Origin: an alpha proteobacterium SCGC AAA536-G10
Lineage (GTDB): Bacteria > Pseudomonadota > Alphaproteobacteria > Puniceispirillales > Marisalimonadaceae
Length of the DNA stretch: 64,000 nt
NCBI GenBank assembly: GCA_000384615.1
Contig: ARQU01000010.1
Location: 24,654-88,653, forward strand
Reading direction: 5' to 3'
Shown: positions 37,359 to 45,850 of the stretch, one piece after another
Layout: the number at the start of each line of letters is the position of its first letter
How positions within the stretch are numbered: position 1 is the first letter of the stretch
The notes under the pieces: generated by a model
Seen by the model: only the letters and a program-made list of their open reading frames with translations
Told to the model about the DNA's origin: nothing
The model's database searches: none
Position numbers and translations under genes: made by a program

Positions 37359-38276
37359 CTAAATCCAAGAGACTTTTGGAGGCAAACTCATTAGAACTGC
37401 TTCTGTATTCCCTCCAGTTCTCAATCCAAAAATTGTACCTCTATCATATAAAAGATTAAACTCAACATACCTTCCTCTTTTTATTAATTGAGCTTCCCTA
37501 TCTTTTTTACTAAATTTTTTTTCCAGTTTATTTTTTATTATTTTTGAATACGAAGATAGAAATGTTTTGCCAACATCTTTAATAAATAAAAAATCCTTTT
37601 CCCAGTTATCATTATTGAGATAATCAAAAAAAATACCCCCAACACCTCTAGCCTCCTCTCTATGCGGTAAAAAGAAGTACTCATCACACCAGTTTTTAAA
37701 TTTTGGATAATATGAGTTATCGTATCTGTCACAACTAATTTTTAAATCTTGATGGAATAATTTCGTAACTTCAAAATCCTCAAAGGTTGGAGTTAAATCT
37801 CCACCTCCCCCAAACCAAATCTTTTTATTATTACCTTCACCAGTAACTAATAGTCTGGTATTCATGTGTGCTGCAGGAATATGCGGGTTAGTCATATGTG
37901 AAACGACTGAGATGCCAGAAGCCCAAAAAGTCCCATTTTCTTCTGCACCTGGAATTTGTCCTCTAAACTCCTTAGAAAAATTCCCATAAACTGTTGAAAT
38001 ATTTACACCAACTTTTTCAAAAATTTTACCTTTCATAATCGAAATTATTCCACCACCTCCACCTTCTCTTTGCCACTTTTTTTGAACAAAGTTAATTTTT
38101 GTATTTTTATTTAATTGACTATTTTCAATTTCTTCAAAAGATTTACAAATTTCATCACGAAGGCTGGCAAACCAAATGGTTGCCGTCTCTTTTTTATCTT
38201 CAAGTAAGTTTGCATTATCAAGACATTTTTGTTCTTGTAATTTAGCTAACATATCCAGTTTAGTTGTCATATCCAA
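37359..38276 (-). CDS. hemF: oxygen-dependent coproporphyrinogen-III oxidase
   Basis: A 305-residue enzyme that oxidatively decarboxylates coproporphyrinogen III in heme synthesis using O2. Signatures: 'WQREGGGGGIISIMKGKIFEKVGVN', 'NPHIPAAHMNTRLLV', 'WFGGGGDLTPTF', 'PHREEARGVGGIFFDYLN' and 'RGRYVEFNLLYDRGTIFGLRTGGNTEAVLMSLPP'. Use of HemF indicates aerobic heme synthesis. Its start overlaps the end of the CCA-transferase gene by 17 bases. It precedes the heme-containing bc1 genes. Confidence 0.97.
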   Translation of the reverse strand: MDMTTKLDMLAKLQEQKCLDNANLLEDKKETATIWFASLRDEICKSFEEIENSQLNKNTKINFVQKKWQREGGGGGIISIMKGKIFEKVGVNISTVYGNFSKEFRGQIPGAEENGTFWASGISVVSHMTNPHIPAAHMNTRLLVTGEGNNKKIWFGGGGDLTPTFEDFEVTKLFHQDLKISCDRYDNSYYPKFKNWCDEYFFLPHREEARGVGGIFFDYLNNDNWEKDFLFIKDVGKTFLSSYSKIIKNKLEKKFSKKDREAQLIKRGRYVEFNLLYDRGTIFGLRTGGNTEAVLMSLPPKVSWI

Positions 38277-39588
38277 TTTCTTTATCTAAGTAACTCTCTA
38301 AAAAATTTAAAATATTTTCAGGCGAACTATTAAAATTGTTATTAACCCAAAAATCTTCAGCTTTAAATATTAAATCATCAATGTTCTTGAAGTAAGTTTT
38401 ATCTTGTAAATTTTGTATCTTTTTCCTTGTTAAGGTCAATATCGGCCATTTCAAATTAAATAAATCAATTTGTTTAATAATTTCAATAGGAAGTACATGT
38501 AATAGTCCAAATTTATACCAATTGAATGGTATCCTGTCTTTTATAAAAAAACCTTTATTAACCTTATTAATTTTACATCTATATTTCCAAATAAGCTTTA
38601 ATATATATAATTCTATTTCCTTAGAAGTAAATTTTTTCATAATATTTTGATTTACTCTAAGTTCGTTGTTTTTCAATTGTTTAATAAAATTAAGAAATTT
38701 AATTTTTCTTTTGTTTAATTCAAACCTTTTAATAATTACAGCACAATTTTCTAAATTGTATAAGTGCGGCATAACTGTAGATATTAAATCAAGCTTTTCA
38801 CAATTTATCATATTCAATCCATGTGTTTTGATGTAATTTACTATCTTGAAATCTTTCGTTATAAAACCTCCATGCTTATATATTTTGTTACTTTTGTTAA
38901 ATTTTTTTAGAATGTATTTATCGCATTCTAATTCAACTAACATTGACAAACAAAGTTCAAAATTTGTAGCCATAAGAATTTTATATAACTCATTTCTAAT
39001 TCTCATGTTGCTTAATATTGAAATCTTCTTAGCCTTTTTTATAATTTTTTCTTTTAAATTTTTATCAATATCAATAATAGGGAATGTTCCACAAAAACGG
39101 CAAAATCTTAAGATTCTTAAGTGGTCTTCTTCTATTCTACAAATTGGATCTCCAATAAATCTTAATTTTTTATTAATTATGTCTTTATATCCACCAAATG
39201 GGTCAATTAAGTTCCCTTTTTCATCTAAGTATAATGCATTAATTGTAAAATCTCTTCTTTTTGCGTCTTCATACAAAGTATGAGTAAAGTCAACAAACGC
39301 ACTCCTTCCAAAACTTATCAAATCTTTTCTAAAGCTTGTAATTTGATATTCTTTGTTATTTAAAATGATTGAGATTGTCTTATATTTTATATTTGTAGCG
39401 TTGATCTTAATATTCTTTTTATTAATATTTTCTAAGAATAGATTGATATCAATATTTATTACAAAATCTATATCATAAATTTCCTGGTTAATAAGATAAT
39501 CTCTTATCGCACCACCAACAATCCATGCTTTAGCATTAGCACTTTTTACGATATTAAATATAATTTGAATATTTTTATCTTCATTCAT
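38260..39588 (-). CDS. CCA tRNA nucleotidyltransferase / poly(A) polymerase family
   Basis: A 442-residue class II nucleotidyltransferase. The catalytic head has 'AWIVGGAIRDYLINQEIYDIDFVINID' (GGxxRD and DxD), 'FRKDLISFGRSAFVDFTHTLYEDAKRRDFTINALYLDEKGNLIDPFGGYKDIINKKLRFIGDPICRIEEDHLRILRFCRFCGTF' is the typical neck and ERxxxD-like region. The gene order NUDIX, small membrane protein, CCA-transferase is common in alphaproteobacteria, where this protein matures tRNA 3' ends. The C-terminal half is highly AT-rich and poorly conserved. The tRNA in this window encodes its own CCA, so repair is the likely main role. Confidence 0.92.
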   Translation of the reverse strand: MNEDKNIQIIFNIVKSANAKAWIVGGAIRDYLINQEIYDIDFVINIDINLFLENINKKNIKINATNIKYKTISIILNNKEYQITSFRKDLISFGRSAFVDFTHTLYEDAKRRDFTINALYLDEKGNLIDPFGGYKDIINKKLRFIGDPICRIEEDHLRILRFCRFCGTFPIIDIDKNLKEKIIKKAKKISILSNMRIRNELYKILMATNFELCLSMLVELECDKYILKKFNKSNKIYKHGGFITKDFKIVNYIKTHGLNMINCEKLDLISTVMPHLYNLENCAVIIKRFELNKRKIKFLNFIKQLKNNELRVNQNIMKKFTSKEIELYILKLIWKYRCKINKVNKGFFIKDRIPFNWYKFGLLHVLPIEIIKQIDLFNLKWPILTLTRKKIQNLQDKTYFKNIDDLIFKAEDFWVNNNFNSSPENILNFLESYLDKEIGYDN

Positions 39589-39633
39589 AAGATTTTTTAA
39601 ATCTTGATAAATAATCTAACAGCCTTTTATTTT

Positions 39634-39888
39634 CTATTTAGAAAAGTTACCATCTTTAACTTTTCCATCTATGATTGATGGGGGATTATATGAATAATTT
39701 GGATTGAAAGCATTTCCTTCCAAATATAAAAAGGAAAATAAAATAAACATACAAAATCCTATAATACTTACTAAAGTTGAAACAAATATTGTGTTATTTT
39801 TTGTAAGTTTTTTTAAAATATAATTAGTTAAGAAAAAAAGAGCTATTGAAAAAAGTATAGCTAAAAAAATAATTAAATATCGTCGCAT
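39634..39888 (-). CDS. small membrane protein (DUF6111-like)
   Basis: An 84-residue protein starting at the ATG 39888 ('MRRYLIIFLAILFSIALFF'), with two membrane helices (residues about 3-24 and 34-56) and a polar tail 'NPNYSYNPPSIIDGKVKDGNFSK'. An upstream Met at 39954 is in frame but lies inside the NUDIX gene, so I prefer the internal start, which overlaps the NUDIX end by 16 bases. Similar small membrane proteins sit between NUDIX and CCA-transferase genes in alphaproteobacteria. Function unknown. Confidence 0.65.
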   Translation of the reverse strand: MRRYLIIFLAILFSIALFFLTNYILKKLTKNNTIFVSTLVSIIGFCMFILFSFLYLEGNAFNPNYSYNPPSIIDGKVKDGNFSK

Positions 39889-40499
39889 GGCGGAAACTCC
39901 CTCAAACCTAGTCCTGCAGAAATGGTAACTAGAACTCTTGCTGTCAATCCCCAAATATTTTCATCATTATAATTTATTTTCCAAGTCATAGACATACTTG
40001 AATTTACAGGAGGTTTTTCTCTCATATGAAATTTAGGTGATAATAGATAATAAGATTTAGGATAAAAAATTTTTTCAACTTCATTTAAGTTTGGACTAAT
40101 TAAACTTTCCCATTCTGAATTTTGTTTCATAATAGCAAGAAATGGAGTAACTACATATCTTGTACCTGTATAGAATTTTGGTAATTTTCCAATAATATCA
40201 TAATTATCTTTAGAGATATTTACTTCTTCTTCAGTTTCTCTTTGGACAGTATCTTTTAAATCTTTATCTTCTCTTTCTTTCCTTCCTCCAGGAAATGCTA
40301 TTTGTCCAGCGTGTTTTCTAAGATTTTTTTTTCTTTTAGTTATTAAAATCAGACTATTATTTTCAACATAATTATTTATAAATAATATGAGTATACTTGC
40401 TTCAGAGTAATTGACAATTGAACGTTCTTTATCTCCTGCATTTTTCACACTAGTTATACAATTAACAAGATCATTTTTTGATATTGTCTTTATCATCAA
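39873..40499 (-). CDS. NUDIX hydrolase (CoA pyrophosphatase-like)
   Basis: A 208-residue NUDIX protein. The box is 'GQIAFPGGRKEREDKDLKDTVQRETEEEVNI' (G(x)5E(x)7REUxEE pattern, around residues 70-95), preceded by 'LITKRKKNLRKHAGQIAFPGG', the UPF0035 extension typical of coenzyme A diphosphatases (NudL). The C-terminal 'YNDENIWGLTARVLVTI' is also typical of that group. It overlaps the downstream small membrane protein gene. Confidence 0.9.
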   Translation of the reverse strand: MMIKTISKNDLVNCITSVKNAGDKERSIVNYSEASILILFINNYVENNSLILITKRKKNLRKHAGQIAFPGGRKEREDKDLKDTVQRETEEEVNISKDNYDIIGKLPKFYTGTRYVVTPFLAIMKQNSEWESLISPNLNEVEKIFYPKSYYLLSPKFHMREKPPVNSSMSMTWKINYNDENIWGLTARVLVTISAGLGLREFPPCDDI

Positions 40500-40573
40500 T
40501 TTTACTCTAAATAATTATTTTTAAAACATTAATAATGTATTATCATACATGTACAAATAATAATGAAAATTTT

Positions 40574-41488
40574 ATGTATATATATTTACCTATAGCTGAA
40601 CAACCAATTCACTCTTTAGCAATTTTGGGTGTGGGAACTTTTCTTGGACTTATAATGGGTTTAGTTGGTGTGGGTGGTGGTTTCTTATTAACACCCATTA
40701 TGATGTTTTTAGGAATTCCTCCTCCAGTTGCGGTAGCATCTGTCGCAAATCAATTAGTTGCACCTTCAGTTTCTGGAGTCTTGTCACATTGGAAAAGAGG
40801 TAATGTTGATTTCAAAATGGGTACAGTCTTACTTTTAGGTGGTGTTGTCGGCTCTTCTATAGGGGTTGTGATTTTTAATTTTTTGGGCAAAATCGGACAG
40901 CTAGATCTCGTTATTAAATCTTCTTATGTAGTTTTCCTGACTTTAATAGGAAGCTTAATGTTGTCAGAGTCGTTGAATTTAATTTTACGAAAAAGAAAAG
41001 GGAAAGTTTCTAGAGGAAAACTTCATCAACATAATTGGCTTCATGGACTTCCTTTTAAAACAAGATTCAGAAAATCAAAATTATATATTTCAGTCTTATT
41101 ACCCATTTTTATTGGTATTATAGTGGGTATTCTTGCAGCATTAATGGGTATTGGTGGAGGGTTTATTATCGTACCTGCAATGATATATCTTTTAGGAATG
41201 CCAACTTCTTTGGTGGTCGGTACGTCTCTCTTTCAAATTATATTTGTTGCTGCAAACACAACAATTCTACAAGCTTCTCAAAATCAAACAGTTGATATTG
41301 TTTTAGCGTCAATCTTGTTATTAGGGTCAGTAGTAGGAGTCCAAGTTGGTTCTAGGTTCACCAATATTCTTAAAGGAGAGTATTTGAGATTGATTTTGTC
41401 TACCCTTATAATTTTAGTGAGCCTAAAGCTTTTAACTGATTTAATTACAATTCCTTCAGACATTTTTTCTGTAATTATAAATAGGTAA
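40574..41488 (+). CDS. TSUP-family (TauE/SafE) membrane transporter
   Basis: A membrane protein of about 304 residues with eight or so helices. Two repeats each carry the family motif: 'LGLIMGLVGVGGGFLLTPIMMFLGIPPPVAVASVANQLVAPSVSGV' and 'VGILAALMGIGGGFIIVPAMIYLLGMPTSLVVGTSLFQIIFVAANTT'. TSUP proteins move sulfite, sulfoacetate or other organosulfur anions. I chose the ATG at 40574 because 'MYIYLPIAE' matches the usual start; an ATG at 40535 would add 13 residues. It is followed by a TIGR02186-type gene and a UspA gene. Confidence 0.9.
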   Translation: MYIYLPIAEQPIHSLAILGVGTFLGLIMGLVGVGGGFLLTPIMMFLGIPPPVAVASVANQLVAPSVSGVLSHWKRGNVDFKMGTVLLLGGVVGSSIGVVIFNFLGKIGQLDLVIKSSYVVFLTLIGSLMLSESLNLILRKRKGKVSRGKLHQHNWLHGLPFKTRFRKSKLYISVLLPIFIGIIVGILAALMGIGGGFIIVPAMIYLLGMPTSLVVGTSLFQIIFVAANTTILQASQNQTVDIVLASILLLGSVVGVQVGSRFTNILKGEYLRLILSTLIILVSLKLLTDLITIPSDIFSVIINR

Positions 41489-41495
41489 ATCAAAA

Positions 41496-42245
41496 GTGAA
41501 ATTTTTAACATCTCTTCACATATTAGTTTTAGTTTTTATTATCTCATACGATGTAAAAGCCAAAAATCAAATTGTGGCAGATCTTTCTCAAGAAAATGTT
41601 AAAATTACTACAGATTTTTTAGGTGCTAAAATACTTTTATTTGGAGCATATGATGGTCAAAAAGGTGACGATATTATTGTAGTTGTGACTGGTCCGAAAG
41701 GACTAGTTACAGTTCAAAAGAAGGAAAAAGTTTTTGGTATTTGGGTGAATACTAAATCAGTCAATTATATAAACACTCCAAAGTATTTAAACATCTCATC
41801 TAATAGGGATATTAATAAAATACTCAACCAAAAAACTCAAAAAATTTCAGAAATTGGGTTAAATAATCTGAAAATAAGACTTCAACCCGGTAAAAAAGTT
41901 CAAAAAGAAAAGGAATGGAGAGAAGCTCTTACAAGAAATATGTTAAAATCAAAATTGTGGAGCTTAAATGAGAATTCTATCAGTTTAAATAAAAATGCGT
42001 TATTTAGGTCTTATTTAAGTCTTCCATCTAATGTCATTACAGGTCAATTTGAAGTAAAAATATTGCATTATCGAAACAGTAAACTTATATCTAAGGAATT
42101 AAGTACGATTAACGTCTCAAAGTCAGGTGTCAGCGCTGAAATATATAATATAGCCCAAAATTACTCAACATTGTATGGCATTTTTGCTGTTATACTAGCT
42201 GTTTTAGTTGGTTGGGGTACCAATCTAATTTTTAGAAAAGTTTGA
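41496..42245 (+). CDS. TIGR02186-type envelope protein
   Basis: A 249-residue protein with a signal peptide ('FLTSLHILVLVFIISYDVKA'), a periplasmic domain with 'ILLFGAYDGQKGDDIIVVVTGPKGLVTVQKKEKVFGIWVNTKSV', and a C-terminal anchor 'LYGIFAVILAVLVGWGTNLIF'. This matches the conserved alphaproteobacterial family usually encoded beside a TSUP transporter. Its function is not known; the association suggests it helps the transporter. It begins with GTG 7 bases after that gene. Confidence 0.8.
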   Translation: MKFLTSLHILVLVFIISYDVKAKNQIVADLSQENVKITTDFLGAKILLFGAYDGQKGDDIIVVVTGPKGLVTVQKKEKVFGIWVNTKSVNYINTPKYLNISSNRDINKILNQKTQKISEIGLNNLKIRLQPGKKVQKEKEWREALTRNMLKSKLWSLNENSISLNKNALFRSYLSLPSNVITGQFEVKILHYRNSKLISKELSTINVSKSGVSAEIYNIAQNYSTLYGIFAVILAVLVGWGTNLIFRKV

Positions 42246-42255
42246 TGAGGAAGTC

Positions 42256-42765
42256 ATGGCAAAAAAAATAAATGTTAAAACTAAATCTAAAACCCTTAAA
42301 CCAAGTAATCGTTTATTTTTAGTTGTTGCTGACGACAGTAAGGAATTGCATCAAGCTTTATACTATGCAGCAAGAAGAGCAGCTACTGCTGGAGGCGAAA
42401 TTGCACTTTTCCGGTGCATAGAGCCTATTGAAGGGCAGTTATGGGGCGGCGTTACTGAAATTATGGAATCTGAAGCTGAACAATCAAGTAAAAAATTGCT
42501 AAATGAACTTAGTGAATATTGTGAAAAATTAGGAGCACCTAAACCACGAACATTTGTTAGAAAAGGAATTGCGCACGAAGAATTATTTAATTTAATCGAC
42601 AAAGAAGAAGCGATTAGAGTTTTAGTTTTAGGAGTTTCTACTGAACATGGTAATCCTGGCCCATTAATAAATTATATTATTAATAAGGGTAGTAACCAAT
42701 GCAGAGTTCCTATAACTATTGTTCCAGGAAACTTAACCGATGAACAAATTGACGCGCTAGTATAA
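42256..42765 (+). CDS. universal stress protein (UspA family)
   Basis: A 169-residue UspA-domain protein. 'NRLFLVVADDSKELHQALYYAARRAATAGGEIALFRCIEP' is the first strand-helix unit, and 'AIRVLVLGVSTEHGNPGPLINYIINKGSNQCRVPITIVPGNLTDEQI' the nucleotide-binding C-terminus. An N-terminal lysine-rich extension of about 15 residues is present. It is 10 bases downstream of the TIGR02186-type gene. Such proteins bind ATP or act in stress survival. Confidence 0.88.
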   Translation: MAKKINVKTKSKTLKPSNRLFLVVADDSKELHQALYYAARRAATAGGEIALFRCIEPIEGQLWGGVTEIMESEAEQSSKKLLNELSEYCEKLGAPKPRTFVRKGIAHEELFNLIDKEEAIRVLVLGVSTEHGNPGPLINYIINKGSNQCRVPITIVPGNLTDEQIDALV

Positions 42766-42823
42766 AAAGATGTTGATTTTAAATAATCTAGCCTTATACA
42801 TTACAAAATAAAGTGAGTGAATT

Positions 42824-43354
42824 ATGTTTAAAAAATTAATTATTATTTTATTAGGGGTAATGTGTGTAACAATGGTTAAGCCAACAAAAAAAGCTTCTGC
42901 AAATTCAAGTAAATTTATAACTATTGAAACATCTCAAGGTAAAGTTGTAATTGAGACACTTCCGAAAATTGCTCCTAATCACGTCAAAAGGATAAAACAA
43001 TTAGTTAAAAATGGATTTTATGATGGTATCATTTTTCACAGAGTTATCAAAGGTTTCATGGCTCAAACAGGTGACCCTGATGGCGTTGGTACAGGTGGCT
43101 CAGGTCAGAATTTGAAGGCTGAATTTTCTGATTACGAGTATAAATACGGAACTGTTGGAATGGCCAGATCTATGAGTCCAGATAGTGGTGACAGTCAATT
43201 TTTTATTTGTTTTGACGGTTGTAGTCATTTGACTGGTCAATATACTGTTTGGGGGCAAGTTATTTCTGGAATGGAAGCTGTCGAAAAACTTTCAATAGGA
43301 GAGCCTCCAAGAAATCCTGATAAAATGATATCAGTAAGACTTGGCAAAAAATAA
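42824..43354 (+). CDS. periplasmic cyclophilin-type peptidyl-prolyl isomerase
   Basis: A 176-residue cyclophilin. A hydrophobic start 'LIIILLGVMCVTMV' followed by a small Ala-rich stretch suggests a signal peptide ('MFKKLIIILLGVMCVTMVKPTKKASAN'). The catalytic stretch 'GFYDGIIFHRVIKGFMAQTGDPDGVGTGGSGQNLKAEF' has the active-site Arg, and 'GTVGMARSMSPDSGDSQFFICFDGCSHLTGQYTVWGQV' the substrate groove. Catalyses proline isomerisation during folding of exported proteins. It converges on pyk with a 4-base gap. Confidence 0.93.
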   Translation: MFKKLIIILLGVMCVTMVKPTKKASANSSKFITIETSQGKVVIETLPKIAPNHVKRIKQLVKNGFYDGIIFHRVIKGFMAQTGDPDGVGTGGSGQNLKAEFSDYEYKYGTVGMARSMSPDSGDSQFFICFDGCSHLTGQYTVWGQVISGMEAVEKLSIGEPPRNPDKMISVRLGKK

Positions 43355-43358
43355 TTAA

Positions 43359-44774
43359 TTAAATATCAACCACTCTAATTGAATTAGTCGAACCAGAAAC
43401 ACCAAAAGGCATACCTGCAACAACAACTATCGCATCACCTTGTACGGCTAGTTTTTCAATTTTAATTATCTCTCTTGCTTCTTTTATTGCTGCCTCATAT
43501 CCCTGAACTTTACTAAAAAATGAATAAGCTCCCCAGAGAAGAGATAACTTCCGCTTAACTTTTACTTCCGGAGTCATGACTACTAGGAGTAAGTTTGGTC
43601 GCTCTCTAGCCATTCTGAAGGCAGTATTTCCAGATGCCGTAAAAGCTACTACAGCCTTAGCGTTTACTGCCTCTGCTAAACTAACTGCAGAACGAGAAAC
43701 TGCGTTATAAACATAATTTTCTACTTTTAAATTTTGTGGACCATCACCTGGATGCATTTTTATATGGTTTTCGGCTGAAAATATTATTCGGTCCATTATT
43801 TTAACTGTCTCTATTGGAAATGAGCCTACAGCCGTTTCCGCACTAAGCATAACTGCATCTGCACCATCAAATACTGCAGTAGCAACATCTGAAGCTTCTG
43901 CTCTAGTTGGAGAAGGTGATTCAATCATTGACTCTAACATTTGCGTAGCTACTATGACAGGTTTTCCAGCCTGTCTACACTTAAGAATTATATCTTTTTG
44001 TATTCCAGGAACCTCTTCTGGAGGTAGTTCTACACCAAGATCACCCCTGGCAACCATTATACCATCACAAGCTCCAATTATTTTATTTAATTCTTTCAGC
44101 GCTGATGGCTTTTCTATCTTAGCAATAATGCATGCTTTATCTTCAATATATTTTTTTACTTCCTCTACATCTCTTAATTTCTGAACAAATGAAAGAGCTA
44201 TCCAATCAATTTCTTGATTTAAAATAAACTTAAGATCTTCAATATCTTTAGAAGTTAGTGGGCTTGTATTTAACACTACATCAGGTAAGTTTACTCCTTT
44301 ATTACTTTTAATATATCCTCCAACAATAACTTCTGTTTTTATTATATTTTTAGAAATATCTTTAACTCTAAATTGAAGTTTCCCATCATCCATTAGGATA
44401 TTTGAGCCAATTGATAAACTCTCATATATTTCATTATGAGATAAATTTACTCTACTAAAATCTCCAATCTCAGTTTTCTTATCAAAGTTATAAGTACTTC
44501 CTTTTATTACTTTAATATTTTCTTTAACTTTACCTATTCTAAATTTTGGACCTTGAAGGTCTGCCAAGATTGCAACATTACAACCAAGTTCATTTTCAGC
44601 TGAACGTATATAAGTAATTCTTTTAAGGTGATCCCCATGATTACCATGACTAAAGTTCAGACGAAAAACATTTACCCCAGCTTTAATTAAAGATTTAATT
44701 TTTTCAATATCGTCAGTAGCAGTTCCAACAGTAGCTACTATTTTGGTTGATCTTAAATAATTTTTATCTCTCAT
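43359..44774 (-). CDS. pyk: pyruvate kinase
   Basis: A 471-residue glycolytic enzyme transferring phosphate from PEP to ADP. 'STKIVATVGTATDDIEKIKSLIKAGVNVFRLNFSHG' opens the barrel, 'ILADLQGPKFRIGK' follows, 'ACIIAKIEKPSALKELNKI' holds the catalytic Lys, and 'DGIMVARGDLGVELPPEEVPGIQKDIILKCRQAGKPVIVATQMLESMIESPSPTRAEASDVATAVFDGADAVMLSAETAVG' completes the active site. The C-terminal regulatory domain is present. Promoter in the 124-base gap shared with the next gene. Confidence 0.97.
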   Translation of the reverse strand: MRDKNYLRSTKIVATVGTATDDIEKIKSLIKAGVNVFRLNFSHGNHGDHLKRITYIRSAENELGCNVAILADLQGPKFRIGKVKENIKVIKGSTYNFDKKTEIGDFSRVNLSHNEIYESLSIGSNILMDDGKLQFRVKDISKNIIKTEVIVGGYIKSNKGVNLPDVVLNTSPLTSKDIEDLKFILNQEIDWIALSFVQKLRDVEEVKKYIEDKACIIAKIEKPSALKELNKIIGACDGIMVARGDLGVELPPEEVPGIQKDIILKCRQAGKPVIVATQMLESMIESPSPTRAEASDVATAVFDGADAVMLSAETAVGSFPIETVKIMDRIIFSAENHIKMHPGDGPQNLKVENYVYNAVSRSAVSLAEAVNAKAVVAFTASGNTAFRMARERPNLLLVVMTPEVKVKRKLSLLWGAYSFFSKVQGYEAAIKEAREIIKIEKLAVQGDAIVVVAGMPFGVSGSTNSIRVVDI

Positions 44775-44898
44775 AATTAACCTTTTTTAGTAATTCCAAT
44801 GTTATACATCAAATATTAATAAAATATTAAAAATATTTTTTTAAATAATTAAACTCGGCAAGCTATTTGCAATCTCTTTTATAACAGGAGAAATATTA

Positions 44899-45105
44899 AT
44901 GGCACAAATTGTTCCCTTTCCACTCGATAAAGTAAGGAAGTCAAAAAAAGAAAATATTTTTGAAGAAAAACATATTCTCCATATGATAAAGAATATTAGA
45001 CAAAATTATCCTCCTTCATTGTGGAATACTGTTTACCAACTCACAAAACAAGGCCATATAACTGATAACATTCATGAAGATATTGATATAACTCCCAAAA
45101 AATAA
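44899..45105 (+). CDS. small conserved-looking protein of unknown function
   Basis: A 68-residue soluble protein beginning 'MAQIVPFPLDKVRKSKKENIFEEKHILHMIKNIRQNYPPSLWNTVYQLTKQGHI'. AGGAG lies 8 bases before the ATG. It is basic in the first third, then helical, and ends with an acidic patch. The 'QIVPFP' opening recalls short alphaproteobacterial hypothetical proteins, but I do not recognise a named family. It stands alone between pyk (divergent) and a GST gene. Confidence 0.6.
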   Translation: MAQIVPFPLDKVRKSKKENIFEEKHILHMIKNIRQNYPPSLWNTVYQLTKQGHITDNIHEDIDITPKK

Positions 45106-45168
45106 ATTAATATAATTAATTATTAGAAAATAATTTAATCTTAAATAAAATTTAATTAGGATTAATTT

Positions 45169-45828
45169 ATGAAAAAAAATAAATACCCTATTTTATACTC
45201 TTTTAGACGTTGTCCATATGCAATGAGGGCAAGACTAGCTATTAAGATTTCGGAAATTTTTGTAGAAATAAGAGAAATAATGTTAAAGGATAAACCATTA
45301 GAGTTTTTAAATTTGTCTCCAAAAGGAACTGTCCCTGTTTTAGTTACTACTTCAGGTAAAATTTTAGAGGAAAGCCTAGATATAATTTATTGGGCATTAA
45401 ATAAAAATGATCCAAAAAAATGGTTGGCTGATGGTCAGCTTTCACAAAATCAAATAAATCAACTTTTAGACAATCTTGAAAATGAATTTAAACCAAGCTT
45501 AGATAAATATAAATACCCAAATAGATTTGAAAGTGTAGATAAAGATTTTCATAGAGACAAAAATTTAAGCTTTCTCAAGTATTTAGATGATTTGTTAAAA
45601 AAAAATAAGGCTTTAAATTGTTCTCACTTAAGTTTAGTAGATTACGCTATATTTCCATTTATAAGGCAATTTAGAAATGTTGATAGTGAATGGTTTGACT
45701 CATTAAATTTTAATTTTTTAAAGAAATGGTTGTTTGAATTAATTGATAGTAATGATTTTTTATCTATAATGAAAAAATATGAAAAATGGGAACCTACTAA
45801 TGCTCCCATCTATACAAAATTTTTATAA
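45169..45828 (+). CDS. glutathione S-transferase family protein
   Basis: A 219-residue protein with a thioredoxin-like N-terminal domain: 'PILYSFRRCPYAMRARLAIKISEIFVEIREIMLKDKPLEFLNLSPKGTVPVLVTTSGKILEESLDIIYW', containing a CPYA active-site-like motif and the VPVL cis-proline. An all-helical C-terminal domain follows. It resembles GrxB/omega-like glutathione transferases. It overlaps nothing once the thiolase start is placed at 45851; the genes are 22 bases apart. Confidence 0.88.
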   Translation: MKKNKYPILYSFRRCPYAMRARLAIKISEIFVEIREIMLKDKPLEFLNLSPKGTVPVLVTTSGKILEESLDIIYWALNKNDPKKWLADGQLSQNQINQLLDNLENEFKPSLDKYKYPNRFESVDKDFHRDKNLSFLKYLDDLLKKNKALNCSHLSLVDYAIFPFIRQFRNVDSEWFDSLNFNFLKKWLFELIDSNDFLSIMKKYEKWEPTNAPIYTKFL

Positions 45829-45850
45829 AATTAAACTTTGGAGAAGTTTT

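Noticed and set aside
38846..39283. 145-codon plus-strand frame inside the CCA-transferase gene
   Set aside because: Antisense shadow of a conserved nucleotidyltransferase domain.
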